A stretch of DNA of 64,000 bases, from positions 1 through 64,000 of the forward strand of contig JAIUOP010000010.1 in assembly GCA_020161815.1 (NCBI GenBank), written 5' to 3'. The number at the start of each line of letters is the position of its first letter. The stretch's first letter is position 1. A program made the translations under genes and the position numbers. Origin of the DNA: Actinomycetota bacterium (lineage in GTDB: Bacteria; Actinomycetota; Actinomycetes; Actinomycetales; Dermatophilaceae). Under the pieces are notes generated by a model. It worked only from the letters and a program-made list of their open reading frames with translations. It did not search any database and had not been told where the DNA came from. Positions 34,776 through 43,253 of the stretch are shown here, piece by piece.

Positions 34776-35465
34776 TCAGACAGCGAGCGCGGCGCCGGAC
34801 TCCGGCGGCAGCTCGTTGTAGGCGTCGACCCGCTCCTGCCCGGACAGCGCGGCGATCGCGGTCATCACCTCGTCGGTGAGCTCGCGACGGGCCCGGCCGG
34901 CCGGCATACCGGCATAGCGCTCCGGGGAGATCGGCCGACCGAAGGCGACACGCACCTTGGCCAGCGAGGGCAGCCGGCTCCCGACCGGCTGGACCTTGTC
35001 GGTGCCGACCAGCCCGACCGGCACCACCGGGACGCCCGCGGTGAGCGCGAGCCAGGCGACGCCGGTGCGGCCCCTGTAGAGCCGGCCGTCGCGGGAGCGG
35101 GTGCCCTCGGGATAGATGCCGAAGGCGCGACCCTCCTTGAGGACCTCGAGGGCGAGCTCCAGCGACTCCTGCGCGGCTCGCGAGGAGTGCCGGTCGACCG
35201 GGATCGCCTGGGAGCCGACGAAGAAGCCGCGCCGGATGGCGCCCATGACGCCGGTGCCGGTGAAGTAGTCGGACTTGGCGAGGAAGCTCACCGGGCGCGG
35301 GCTCGCGATCGGGATCGCGAAGGAGTCGATGAAGGAGAGGTGGTTGCTGGCGAGGATGACGCCACCGGTGCGCGGGATGTGCTCGCGGCCGGTGATGGTG
35401 GGGCGCCAGATCCCCTTCGCGAGCGGCACGACCGCCGCCTTGCCCAGGTGGTAGAACGCGGTCAC
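34776..35465 (-). CDS. plsC: 1-acyl-sn-glycerol-3-phosphate acyltransferase
   Basis: The 229-residue protein has the PlsC/LPLAT motifs: NHLSFIDSF near residue 38 (HxxxxD), GFFVGSQAIPVDR near 82, and YPEGTRSRDGRLYRG near 118. Its GTG start overlaps the dnaX stop (GTGA). It acylates lysophosphatidic acid to phosphatidic acid at the membrane. A second in-frame start is possible but not needed. Confidence 0.9.
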   Translation of the reverse strand: MTAFYHLGKAAVVPLAKGIWRPTITGREHIPRTGGVILASNHLSFIDSFAIPIASPRPVSFLAKSDYFTGTGVMGAIRRGFFVGSQAIPVDRHSSRAAQESLELALEVLKEGRAFGIYPEGTRSRDGRLYRGRTGVAWLALTAGVPVVPVGLVGTDKVQPVGSRLPSLAKVRVAFGRPISPERYAGMPAGRARRELTDEVMTAIAALSGQERVDAYNELPPESGAALAV

Positions 35466-37705
35466 GTGGTCTGGTCCTTGATGATCGTGGCGCCGAGGAG
35501 TCGCTCGACGACCGGCACGCCCACGTCCCCGAGGGCCTCGATGTCCTCGTCATCGTCGCTGACGGCGGAGTCGTCGGCGACGTGCGTCTCGGGATCCGGC
35601 GTCCGCGCGGCCTCCAGGCGGGCCCGCTCGAGCGGGGTCAGGTGGGCCTCGTCGGCCGGTGCGGCGTTGTCCACTCCGGCCTCCGGGCCGTCGGCCCCGC
35701 CGGGCAGGGCGGTCCCGGCCGGCCCCTCGGTGGCCCACGAGGGCGCCGACCCGGGAGCCGAGGGCAGGTCGGACCAGCTCTGCTCGGAGGCGCGGGGGTC
35801 CACGTGCGCTGCCTCGGGTGCCGCTCCCGGGGCCGCCGCTCCCGGGGCTCCCGGTGCCGCCGAGCCGGGGCCCGGCGTCCACGGGGACCGGGTCGGAGCG
35901 GCGCCGGTCGGTGTCGGCGCCTCCTGGACGCGGGCGGTCGGGTCCGGGGGCAGCACCGGGGCCACGCCGCGGTGACTGGTGGCGTCCTCGCCCCCGGTGG
36001 CGGGCACGCCGTGCACCTGCGCCTCGACGCCGAGCACGTCGATGAGCGCCTGGCGGACGTAGTCGGCGTGGGCGCCCCGGCGGAAGGTCTGGGTCAGGCC
36101 GGAGGTCGCGATGCCGAGCACGAGGCGCTGGCCGTCGTAGTCGAGCACCTGGGCATGCTCGGACACGAAGGTCCACGTGGTGCGCCGCAGCTCGAAGAGC
36201 TTGGCGAGGACGTCCGGCCAGGAGCGGCGGATCGCGGCCACGTCCAGTCCGCCGGGTCCCTTGGGCGAGGCTGCTTCGGACACGGGCGCAGGGGCCGCCG
36301 GTTCGGGGCCGGAAGGGCCCGAGCTCGCGTGGACCGCCGGCGGACGCCCCGCCGCATCGGCCGGTCGCGCGACGTCCTCCAGTGCCGTCGGGGACGGGAC
36401 GTCCGCGGGCGGCGGGACCATCGACGGGACCGGAGACGAGGGTGCCGGGGTCGGCGCCATCGGCGGGGAGGGATGCGCCGAGGGGGGCAGCGGCTGCGTC
36501 GAGGTGGGTCGGGGCAGCGCGGGCTGGGCCGCGGTGGGGACCCCACCGACGTCGAGGCGACGTTCGAGGCGATCGAGGCGCGCGGCATACCCGGCCTCAC
36601 CCGCCGCCCCGGGAAGGAGGATGCGGGCCGCGATCAGCTCGAGCTGGAGCCGGGGCGCCGTGGCCCCGGTCATCTCGGTGAGGCCGGCGTTGACGATGTC
36701 GGCGGCGCGGGAGAGCGCGCCCGGCCCGAAGGCGACGGACTGTGCCCGCATCCGGTCGAGCTGGTCGGTGGGCACGCCCCGCAGCACGGCGGCCGCACCG
36801 TCCGGGATGGCGGCGACGACGATGAGGTCGCGCAGGCGCTCGAGGAGGTCTTCGACGAAGCGGCGTGGATCCAGGCCGGTCTCGATGACGCGCTCGATCG
36901 CCCGGAACACCCCAGCGGCGTCCCCGGCGCCGAAGGCGTCGATGGTGGCATCGAGCAGCTCGCCGTCGGTGAAGCCGAGCAGCGCCGCGGCCGACTCGTA
37001 GGTGAGTCCCTCGGCGCCGGAGCCGGCGATGAGCTGGTCGAGGACCGAGAGCGAGTCACGCACCGAGCCGCCACCGGCCCGGATGACGAAGGACAGCACG
37101 CCCGGGGCGACGCTCACGCCCTCCTGGGTGCACAGGTGCTCCATGTACTCCTGGAGCTGCCCTGGCGGCACGAGCCGGAAGGGGTAGTGGTGCGTGCGGG
37201 AGCGGATCGTGCCGATGACCTTCTCCGGCTCGGTCGTCGCGAAGACGAACTTCACGTGCTCGGGCGGCTCCTCGACGATCTTGAGCAGGGCATTGAAGCC
37301 CTGCGGCGTCACCATGTGCGCCTCGTCGATGATGTAGATCTTGTAGCGGCTCTGCGCCGGGCCGTAGCTCGCGCGCTCCCGCAGGTCGCGAGCGTCGTCG
37401 ACGCCGCCGTGGCTGGCCGCGTCGATCTCGATGACGTCGACGGTGCCGGCGCCCCCACGAGCCAGGGCCACGCACGAGTCACACGTGCCGCAGGGCTCGG
37501 GCGTCGGGCCCTGCTCGCAGTTCAGGCACCGGGCGAGGATCCGGGCGCTCGTCGTCTTGCCGCAGCCGCGCGGACCACTGAAGAGGTACGCGTGGTTGAC
37601 CCGGCCGGTGCGCAGCGCCTGGATGAGCGGAGCGGTGACGTGCTCCTGACCGATGACGTCGGCGAACGTCTCGGGCCGGTAGCGGCGATAGAGCGCGACG
37701 GTCAC
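35462..37705 (-). CDS. dnaX: DNA polymerase III subunits gamma and tau
   Basis: From the GTG giving VTVALYRRYRPETFADVIGQ the protein has 747 residues. Walker A GPRGCGKTTS is at about 44-53, the zinc module CLNCEQGPTPEPCGTCDSC just after 60, and IIDEAHM near 127. Domain III follows. Residues from about 390 to 600 are rich in Pro, Ser and Ala, and the acidic end reads DDDEDIEALGDVGVP. It loads the sliding clamp and ties the replicase together. Frame extension upstream of the GTG lacks family similarity. It heads the dnaX-plsC-HMA-recR-DUF5063 operon. Confidence 0.95.
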   Translation of the reverse strand: MTVALYRRYRPETFADVIGQEHVTAPLIQALRTGRVNHAYLFSGPRGCGKTTSARILARCLNCEQGPTPEPCGTCDSCVALARGGAGTVDVIEIDAASHGGVDDARDLRERASYGPAQSRYKIYIIDEAHMVTPQGFNALLKIVEEPPEHVKFVFATTEPEKVIGTIRSRTHHYPFRLVPPGQLQEYMEHLCTQEGVSVAPGVLSFVIRAGGGSVRDSLSVLDQLIAGSGAEGLTYESAAALLGFTDGELLDATIDAFGAGDAAGVFRAIERVIETGLDPRRFVEDLLERLRDLIVVAAIPDGAAAVLRGVPTDQLDRMRAQSVAFGPGALSRAADIVNAGLTEMTGATAPRLQLELIAARILLPGAAGEAGYAARLDRLERRLDVGGVPTAAQPALPRPTSTQPLPPSAHPSPPMAPTPAPSSPVPSMVPPPADVPSPTALEDVARPADAAGRPPAVHASSGPSGPEPAAPAPVSEAASPKGPGGLDVAAIRRSWPDVLAKLFELRRTTWTFVSEHAQVLDYDGQRLVLGIATSGLTQTFRRGAHADYVRQALIDVLGVEAQVHGVPATGGEDATSHRGVAPVLPPDPTARVQEAPTPTGAAPTRSPWTPGPGSAAPGAPGAAAPGAAPEAAHVDPRASEQSWSDLPSAPGSAPSWATEGPAGTALPGGADGPEAGVDNAAPADEAHLTPLERARLEAARTPDPETHVADDSAVSDDDEDIEALGDVGVPVVERLLGATIIKDQTT

Positions 37706-37802
37706 GGAACTCACCCTAGCCGCGGCCGCCCACAGCCGGTATGCCGTGCACAGGCCCCCGTGGAGCCCGCACCAGGGCTCGGGGCTGGGTAGGTTGGCAG
37801 GC

Positions 37803-38852
37803 ATGACCGGGGAACTCGTCCTCGTCGCCAATGCCGGCGACGCCACCGTGAGCGCCTTCATCCTCGATGCCGCCGGCCAGCGGCTCGTCCCCCTCGCCAC
37901 CAGCGCGGTCGGCCGAGGCTGCTCGACCTTCGCCGTCGACGAGGCGCGCGACCTGGTCTACGCCAACACCAAGGGCGACGCGGACGGTGCCGGAGAGGGC
38001 ATCGACGTCTTCCGGCTGGACCGGGCCGCCGGCACGCTCGAGCAGGTCGGGCACCGCGACACCGAGGGCAACCTCGCCTACCTCGCGCTCGCCCATGACG
38101 GCGCGGTCCTCGCCGGAGCGGCCTACCACGCGGGCTTCGCCGCGACCTGGTGCGTGGACGGGACGGGCGGGATCGGCGAACCGGTCGCCAGGGTCGACTG
38201 GCCCAATGCGCACTGCGTGGCCGCGGTCGAGGGCAACCTCTACGTCGTCTCCCTGGGTGCCGACGCAATCGGGCAGTACGACCTCTCCCCCGCCGGCGAG
38301 CTCAACCCGCTCGACCCGGTCGCGGCGGAGGCTCCGGCCGGCAGCGGTCCGCGCCACCTCGTCCTGGGCGCTGAGGGGGCCCTCGCCTTCGTCGTCACCG
38401 AGTTCTCCGGCGAGGTGCTCAGCTACGACCGGGACCCCGCCACGGGTGCCCTCACCCTCGCCGGTGCAGCCGTGGCCCACGCGTCCGATCGCGGGCTGGG
38501 CCACAGCCGCTACGGCGCGGACCCGCGCGCCGAGCACCTCATCTGGGGCGCCGATGTCCACCTCGCGCGCGGCGGGCACGTCCTGCTCGCCTCCGAGCGG
38601 ACCGAGAGCACGATCGCCAGCCTGCGGGTCGACGCCGGCGGCCGGGTCGGCGACCTCGTCGAGGTCCTCGACACCGAGCGGCAGCCCCGCGGCTTCGCGG
38701 TCAGCCGTGACGGGCGGTACGCCGTGGTCGCGGGCGAGGCCTCCACCGACGTCTCGCTCGTCGCCATCGGCGCCGACGGGTCGCTGCGCACCCTGTCGTA
38801 TGCCGCGACCGGTCGCGGAGCCAACTGGGTGCGCACCCTCCCCCGTGGCTGA
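37803..38852 (+). CDS. Lactonase-family beta-propeller (6-phosphogluconolactonase-like)
   Basis: From the ATG giving MTGELVLVANAGDATVSAFIL the protein has 349 residues. Repeated blades read like VFRLDRAAGTLEQVGHRDTEG, NLYVVSLGADAIGQYDLSP and SYDRDPATGALTLAG, with GSGPRHLVLG and ERQPRGFAVSRDGRYAVVAGE, as in the YbhE/Pgl seven-blade family. Probable cytosolic lactonase of the pentose phosphate route, though many members have other substrates. The ABC transporter gene starts inside its stop region. Confidence 0.82.
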   Translation: MTGELVLVANAGDATVSAFILDAAGQRLVPLATSAVGRGCSTFAVDEARDLVYANTKGDADGAGEGIDVFRLDRAAGTLEQVGHRDTEGNLAYLALAHDGAVLAGAAYHAGFAATWCVDGTGGIGEPVARVDWPNAHCVAAVEGNLYVVSLGADAIGQYDLSPAGELNPLDPVAAEAPAGSGPRHLVLGAEGALAFVVTEFSGEVLSYDRDPATGALTLAGAAVAHASDRGLGHSRYGADPRAEHLIWGADVHLARGGHVLLASERTESTIASLRVDAGGRVGDLVEVLDTERQPRGFAVSRDGRYAVVAGEASTDVSLVAIGADGSLRTLSYAATGRGANWVRTLPRG

Positions 38853-39507
38853 CGGCGGCGGCGTCCTCGTCGCGCGCGAGGTCTCGAAGTCGATCGACGG
38901 CGTCCACCTCCTCGCCCCGGTCTCCCTGACGGCGACCCCGGGCACGGCGACCGTCCTGCGCGGGCCGAACGGCGCCGGCAAGACGACCCTGCTCCGCCTC
39001 CTCGCCGGCCGCACCGACCCGAGCAGCGGCGCCGTGACCCTCGACGGCGAGCCCGTCGACGAGCGCAAGCCGGCCACCCGCGATGCCGTGGCGAGCCTGC
39101 TCGGCGCGCCCTCGGCATACCCCGACCTCACCCTGCGTGACCACCTCACGCTGGTCGACGCGACCTGGGGACGCGACCCGGCGACGTGCGAGGAACGGGT
39201 CCACGACTGCCTCGTCGAGCTGACGATCGCCCCCTTCGCGGGCCGCTTCCCCCACGAGCTGTCCTCGGGGCAGACCCAGCTGTTCCACCTGGCGCTCGTC
39301 CTGTTCCGGCCCGCGCGCGTGCTCCTCCTCGACGAGCCGGAGCAGCGCCTCGACAGCGAGCGTCGGGCCCTGGTCACCGACCTGCTCGGCCGGCGCCGTG
39401 ACACGGGCACGACGCTCGTGCTCGCCTGCCATGACCCGGCTATCACCGACGCCCTCGCCGACGCCGTGATCGACATCCACGCCGCGGACGCCCCCGACGC
39501 GCCATGA
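38845..39507 (+). CDS. ABC transporter ATP-binding protein
   Basis: From the GTG giving VADGGGVLVAREVSKS the protein has 220 residues. Walker A is GPNGAGKTTLL near residue 42, the signature ELSSGQTQLFHLAL near 137 is atypical (SSGQ), Walker B is VLLLDEPEQRLD near 157, and the switch His is in ACHDP. It overlaps the lactonase gene's end by 8 bp and the next gene by 4 bp. It probably powers the membrane partner encoded next; cargo unknown. Confidence 0.85.
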   Translation: MADGGGVLVAREVSKSIDGVHLLAPVSLTATPGTATVLRGPNGAGKTTLLRLLAGRTDPSSGAVTLDGEPVDERKPATRDAVASLLGAPSAYPDLTLRDHLTLVDATWGRDPATCEERVHDCLVELTIAPFAGRFPHELSSGQTQLFHLALVLFRPARVLLLDEPEQRLDSERRALVTDLLGRRRDTGTTLVLACHDPAITDALADAVIDIHAADAPDAP

Positions 39508-40883
39508 CCAGGGACCGGGACCGGATCGAGGACGCCGATCACGTCCTCCACGGGCCCGACGGCTCCGGCCTCGTCGGCAGGGTGCTCTACGCCGTCTACG
39601 TCACGGCCTTCCTCGCGCTGATCTACGCCTACACCGTCCTGCGCGCCGTCCTAGTGTCCAGCGACACGGCGTGGATCCGTGCGGCCTTCGCCGGGTGGCA
39701 GGGCGCGGCCGTCGGGGCCGGCACGCTGGGACTGCTCGCCTGGGGCGCGTGGTGGCTCGGCGGCCGGCGCGGCCCGGCGACCCCGCCCCTGCCCTGGGTC
39801 GACCACGTCGTCGCCTCGAGCATCGACCGTGCCGAGTCCGTCCGCCCGTGGTGGCGCGCGGCCCTGCTCGGGGTGAGCGGGTGCAGCGCCGTCCTCGGCG
39901 GGGTGCTCGCCGCCGCCGTGTATGCCGCGGGGCTGGCTCCGCCTGCCGCCGTCCCGCTCGGGGTGGTCGCCGGTGGCGCGCTCGCCGCTGCCCTCTGTTG
40001 GCTCTGGCTCCTCGCCCAGGCGCGGGCGTCGCGACGCCAGGCCGATCCTCCGGCACTCCCGCCGCGCGCAGCCCTGCGCGCGCTGGCCCTGGACGACCTG
40101 CGGGCCCATGCCCGGCGCAGCCAGCGCCTCCACGGCGCAGTCCTCTCCGGGGACCCCCGCGCGGCGCGACTCCAGGTGGCCAGCCCGATCCGGCGGGGAC
40201 GCGGCCTGCGCCTTCGCCCCGGGCGCCCGCTCCTCACCCTCGTCCGTCGCGACCTCCTCGGCCTGCGCCGCCAGCCGGGGTCCGCGCTGGCCGGTGCGGT
40301 GCTCTCGGTCATCGGCCTCTGGCTCTGCTCTGCCACCGCCCTCGACAGCACGACCCCGATCCCGGTCACCGTGCTCGGAGTGGGGTTGGCTCACCTCGCC
40401 GTCGGCCAGTGGGCCCAGGGCCTGAGGTATGCCGCCGACGGGCTCTCCTCGTCCGCGGTCCTCGGCGGCTCGCCGGCCCGTCGGGCGCTGGCTCACTCGG
40501 TCGTCCCCCTCCTCTCCCACGTGGCGCTGGCGCTCCCGGTCGCCGTCGTCGCCTGGCTCGTGGCGGGACGCGCCGCCCCGGCGCCGGCCCTCCTGTGCGC
40601 CCTGGCCGCTCTCGGCCTGCTGCTCGTCGGCGGGCACTGGTGGTCGGCCTTCCGGGTGGCCCACCCCGAGGCGGCCTTCGTCCCGGAGATGGGGCCCTTC
40701 CTGCTGGCGCTCGCCGTGGCCCGGCCCTGGCTCGTGGTGCTCGCGGCCGGCACCGTCGCCCTCCAGCGCCTGGCCGAGGCGCCCCTGCCCTGGCTCTCGG
40801 TCCTCGCCCTCGCCGCCGTCGGGCTCGGCACGCTGTGGCGCGGACGCGCGCTGCTCCGGCAGCTGGTCAGCGAGGGCCGCTGA
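39504..40883 (+). CDS. Polytopic membrane protein, partner of the ABC ATPase
   Basis: The 459-residue protein has about ten hydrophobic segments in two groups, separated by an Arg-rich cytoplasmic region near residues 170-250 (RARASRRQADPP, RRSQRLHG, RRGRGLRLRPGR). It is coupled to the ATPase gene by an ATGA overlap. I see no motif that names its cargo. It resembles actinobacterial ABC-2-type permeases of unknown function in layout only. Confidence 0.7.
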   Translation: MTRDRDRIEDADHVLHGPDGSGLVGRVLYAVYVTAFLALIYAYTVLRAVLVSSDTAWIRAAFAGWQGAAVGAGTLGLLAWGAWWLGGRRGPATPPLPWVDHVVASSIDRAESVRPWWRAALLGVSGCSAVLGGVLAAAVYAAGLAPPAAVPLGVVAGGALAAALCWLWLLAQARASRRQADPPALPPRAALRALALDDLRAHARRSQRLHGAVLSGDPRAARLQVASPIRRGRGLRLRPGRPLLTLVRRDLLGLRRQPGSALAGAVLSVIGLWLCSATALDSTTPIPVTVLGVGLAHLAVGQWAQGLRYAADGLSSSAVLGGSPARRALAHSVVPLLSHVALALPVAVVAWLVAGRAAPAPALLCALAALGLLLVGGHWWSAFRVAHPEAAFVPEMGPFLLALAVARPWLVVLAAGTVALQRLAEAPLPWLSVLALAAVGLGTLWRGRALLRQLVSEGR

Positions 40884-40926
40884 CCAGGCTGACGTGGGAG
40901 GCGAGCGGGCGGCATACGCTGGGTGA

Positions 40927-41796
40927 ATGCGCATCGACGTCTGGTCCGACTTCCTCTGCCCCTTCTGCCACCTCGGGCGGCGCCAGCTCCAGCTCGCGCT
41001 CGAGCAGTTCGAGCACGCCGACGAGGTGGACGTCATCTGGCACAGCTTCCAGCTCGACCGCAATGCCCCCGCCGAGCTCGAGGGCAGCAACGTCCAGCGG
41101 GTCGCCGACAAGTACGGCGTGAGCCTGGAGCAGATGGAGCAGACCCACCGCGCGATGGCCGAGGCCGCGGCCGAAGTCGGGCTGGACTTCCAGTGGGACA
41201 GGACGCGCGGGGGCAACTCCTACGACGCGCACCGCCTCCACCACTACGCGCGCTCGGTGGGCCGCGAGCAGGAGTTCATGGACCGGCTCATGCGCGGGTG
41301 GTACTCCGAGGGAGCCTCGCTCGGCGACCACGACACGCTCGTGACGCTGGCGACCGAGGCCGGGCTCGAGGAGGGTGCGGTGCGCGAGGTCCTCGGCAGT
41401 GACGACTTCGGCCAGGAGGTGCGCACCGACCTGGCCCTCGCCGGCTCGATCGGCATCTCCTCCGTGCCGACCTTCGTGCTCGACCAGAAGTACGGCGTCT
41501 CCGGCGCCCAGGGCGTCGAGTCGATCCTGGGTGCCCTCCGCTACGCCTGGGACGACCAGGGCAACCGTCCCGAGCCCGCCTCCGGAGGCGGCTGTGGCGG
41601 CGGCTGCTGCGGTGGCGCCTGCGGGTCGGGCGGCGAGGCTGCCGATGAGGCCGCCGACGGCGCCCCGGGCTCTGCCGACTCCGTCAGCTGTGGCAGCGAG
41701 GGCTGCGGCGGTGGGTCGTGCGGCGAGGGCGGGATCTGCGGCAGCCACGACGGGCACGACTCCCACGACGAGCACCAGCACGCGCACAGCTCCTGA
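40927..41796 (+). CDS. FrnE/DsbA-family thiol oxidoreductase with Cys/His-rich tail
   Basis: The 289-residue protein starts MRIDVWSDFLCPFCHLGRRQ, with the CPFC active site at residues 11-14 typical of FrnE-like DsbA proteins. The DsbA fold continues to about residue 215 (SSVPTFVLDQKYGVSGAQGVES holds the cis-Pro loop). The last 70 or so residues are odd: eight cysteines in GGC-type repeats and then six histidines (GSHDGHDSHDEHQHAHSS). This looks like a metal-binding appendage. There is no signal peptide, so it acts in the cytosol. Two copies of a 42-bp hairpin repeat follow its stop. Confidence 0.85.
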   Translation: MRIDVWSDFLCPFCHLGRRQLQLALEQFEHADEVDVIWHSFQLDRNAPAELEGSNVQRVADKYGVSLEQMEQTHRAMAEAAAEVGLDFQWDRTRGGNSYDAHRLHHYARSVGREQEFMDRLMRGWYSEGASLGDHDTLVTLATEAGLEEGAVREVLGSDDFGQEVRTDLALAGSIGISSVPTFVLDQKYGVSGAQGVESILGALRYAWDDQGNRPEPASGGGCGGGCCGGACGSGGEAADEAADGAPGSADSVSCGSEGCGGGSCGEGGICGSHDGHDSHDEHQHAHSS

Positions 41797-41807
41797 GGTG
41801 ACGCTCA

Positions 41808-41912
41808 TGCGTGCCGGGGGTGCGGCATACGACTCGCTCGGCACGCACTCCGCGCGCAAGCCCACCCGCCTGCGTGCCGGGGGTGCGGCATACGACTCGC
41901 TCGGCACGCACT
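41808..41912. repeat. Two perfect 42-bp direct repeats, each a hairpin carrying CGGCATAC
   Basis: Copies at 41808-41849 and 41871-41912 are identical over 42 bp. In each, TGCGTGCCG and CGGCACGCA pair as 9-bp arms around a loop that contains GGTGCGGCATACGACTCGCT. They lie between the ends of the FrnE-like gene and the SRP RNA gene, which face each other, and so probably terminate both. The 21 bp between the copies show no match. Confidence 0.7.
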
Positions 41913-41925
41913 GATGACACAGAGC

Positions 41926-42013
41926 GGCACCCCGCGTACCTGGAAGAGCTCACCTGCCCTTGCTGCATTCCTGCCCTGGGGGAGTTCAGTGAGGTACCAC
42001 CACACGGGGTGCC
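41926..42013 (-). ncRNA. ffs: Signal recognition particle RNA (small bacterial type)
   Basis: Read on the minus strand, the ends GGCACCCCGTG and ACGCGGGGTGCC pair to close a single long hairpin. The apical part has CCCAGGGCAGGAATGCAGC followed by AAGGGCAGG, which matches the conserved Ffh-binding domain IV with its GGAA tetraloop and asymmetric loop. Length is about 88-90 bases. It binds Ffh to target nascent membrane proteins. A tRNA-Ser lies about 1.1 kb away. Confidence 0.85.
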
Positions 42014-42171
42014 AGCACCCACTCTAGGCGGCGGCTCCCGGCGCGGGAAATCCTCTGGACCATCCCAGTGGCTGACTGTCGCGTAACCCACCCGTGGGGA
42101 TAGCATCAGCCGACCTCCGCCACGGGTATGAGCCCGATGCGCGAAACCCCTCCTCCAGGACCCCTGCCACC

Positions 42172-42657
42172 ATGAGACCCCGCGAGTTCTTCACGCTGCT
42201 TGCGCGCGTGCTCGCTGTCGCGTGGCTGCTCGCCCTCGCCGCCGGCGGGGTGGCCCTGGGCACGCGGGCCGGTGCTTCCCCGGGGACCGGACGGACCGTC
42301 CTCCTCGCCGGAGGGGGCCTCCTGGCCGGAGCCATGGCGGCCTACGGGCTCGGTGTGCTGGCGCTCTGGGGCAACCACCGGTGGCGCAACACCATCGTGC
42401 TTCGCGCCCTCGTCGCCGGCACGATCCCCTTCGGGTCGTTGGTCTTCGTCCGGTGGGCGGACAAGCGGCGGCGCCGGGAACTGAGCGGTGACTGGCGGCT
42501 CGGGCGCAACGGGTCCTACGCCTACTCGCTGCCGGAACGCATCGTGGCCTGGGCGACGCGGAATCCTTGGCTGGCAGCCCTCTCAGCCGCCGTCATCGTC
42601 GGCGCCGCGGCGGCGCTCGTAGTGTGGGGCGGTCCGCGCCTGACGTGGACCCGCTGA
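42172..42657 (+). CDS. Small membrane protein, unknown function
   Basis: From the ATG giving MRPREFFTLL the protein has 161 residues; an ATG 78 bp upstream gives a longer form that would start with low-complexity sequence. It has about four hydrophobic segments (VLAVAWLLALAAGGVALG, TVLLAGGGLLAGAMAAYGLGVLAL, VLRALVAGTIPFGSLVFV and WLAALSAAVIVGAAAALVVW). A basic loop KRRRRELSGDWRLGR lies before the last. I do not recognise the family. Confidence 0.55.
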   Translation: MRPREFFTLLARVLAVAWLLALAAGGVALGTRAGASPGTGRTVLLAGGGLLAGAMAAYGLGVLALWGNHRWRNTIVLRALVAGTIPFGSLVFVRWADKRRRRELSGDWRLGRNGSYAYSLPERIVAWATRNPWLAALSAAVIVGAAAALVVWGGPRLTWTR

Positions 42658-42700
42658 CCAGGGGGTCAACGGCAGACGAGGGTTGTGACATCGATGGGCC

Positions 42701-43075
42701 CTGCGGCACCGACTCCTGGCGACGGCGAGCCTGATCGCTGCCCTCACCGCCGACCTGACCGCGGTGGCCTCGAGCAGCTCCGCCGACTGAGCCCAAGGTC
42801 GCCTCGACATCGCGAAGGTGGACGCCAGCGGCATCCTTCTGCCGGGTGCGTCGATCGAGGCCTGGTCCTGCACCTTCTGGGGCAATGAGCCCGCCTGGCA
42901 GTGCCAGTCACTCAACGACTACCCGGGCGGGCTGGCCCGGGACACCTCGATCTGGGGCACCGGCCCGGTCCCCGGTCGCCTCCTCACCATCGGATGCCTC
43001 CAACCGCTCGACCGCACGCAGCGCTCGAGCCAGAACGTCGTCGTCGTGTGGTCCTTCGACCGGGTGGCCGGCTGA
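42701..43075 (+). pseudogene. Decayed small exported protein
   Basis: One frame reads LRHRLLATASLIAALTA, a signal-peptide-like run, then a TGA at 42788-42790, then 92 further residues (DIAKVDASGILLPGA, AWSCTFWGNEPAWQCQ, VVVVWSFDRVAG) that look like a small secreted domain with several Cys and Trp. The signal-like part has no in-frame start; an ATG at 42694 is out of frame by one. A frameshift plus a stop would explain this. An intact short protein from an inner ATG at 42818 cannot be excluded. Confidence 0.35.
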
Positions 43076-43121
43076 GAGCCCGATTTCGGACGCGTGCGTG
43101 ACTCGGGTAATCTCCTCCGCT

Positions 43122-43210
43122 GGAGGATTCGCATAGTGGCCTAGTGCGCACGATTGGAAATCGTGTTGGGATAAAACCCTCGGGGGTTCAAATCCCCCAT
43201 CCTCCGCCAT
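43122..43210 (+). tRNA. tRNA-Ser (GGA anticodon)
   Basis: The acceptor arm GGAGGAT pairs with ATCCTCC, followed by G and an encoded CCA. The anticodon loop ATTGGAAAT gives GGA. A long variable arm (TTGGGATAAAACCCTC region) and GGTTCAAATCC T-loop are as expected for serine. It reads UCC/UCU codons. Confidence 0.95.
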
Positions 43211-43214
43211 GTGA

Positions 43215-43241
43215 AACGCCCCGCCTCGTGCGGGGCGTTTC
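43215..43241. terminator. Bidirectional terminator behind tRNA-Ser
   Basis: AAACGCCCCGC and GCGGGGCGTTT form an 11-bp perfect stem with a 5-base loop, followed by CGCTTTCC. It sits between the tRNA and the end of the opposing M50 gene and can serve both. Confidence 0.85.
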
Positions 43242-43253
43242 GCTTTCCACCGC

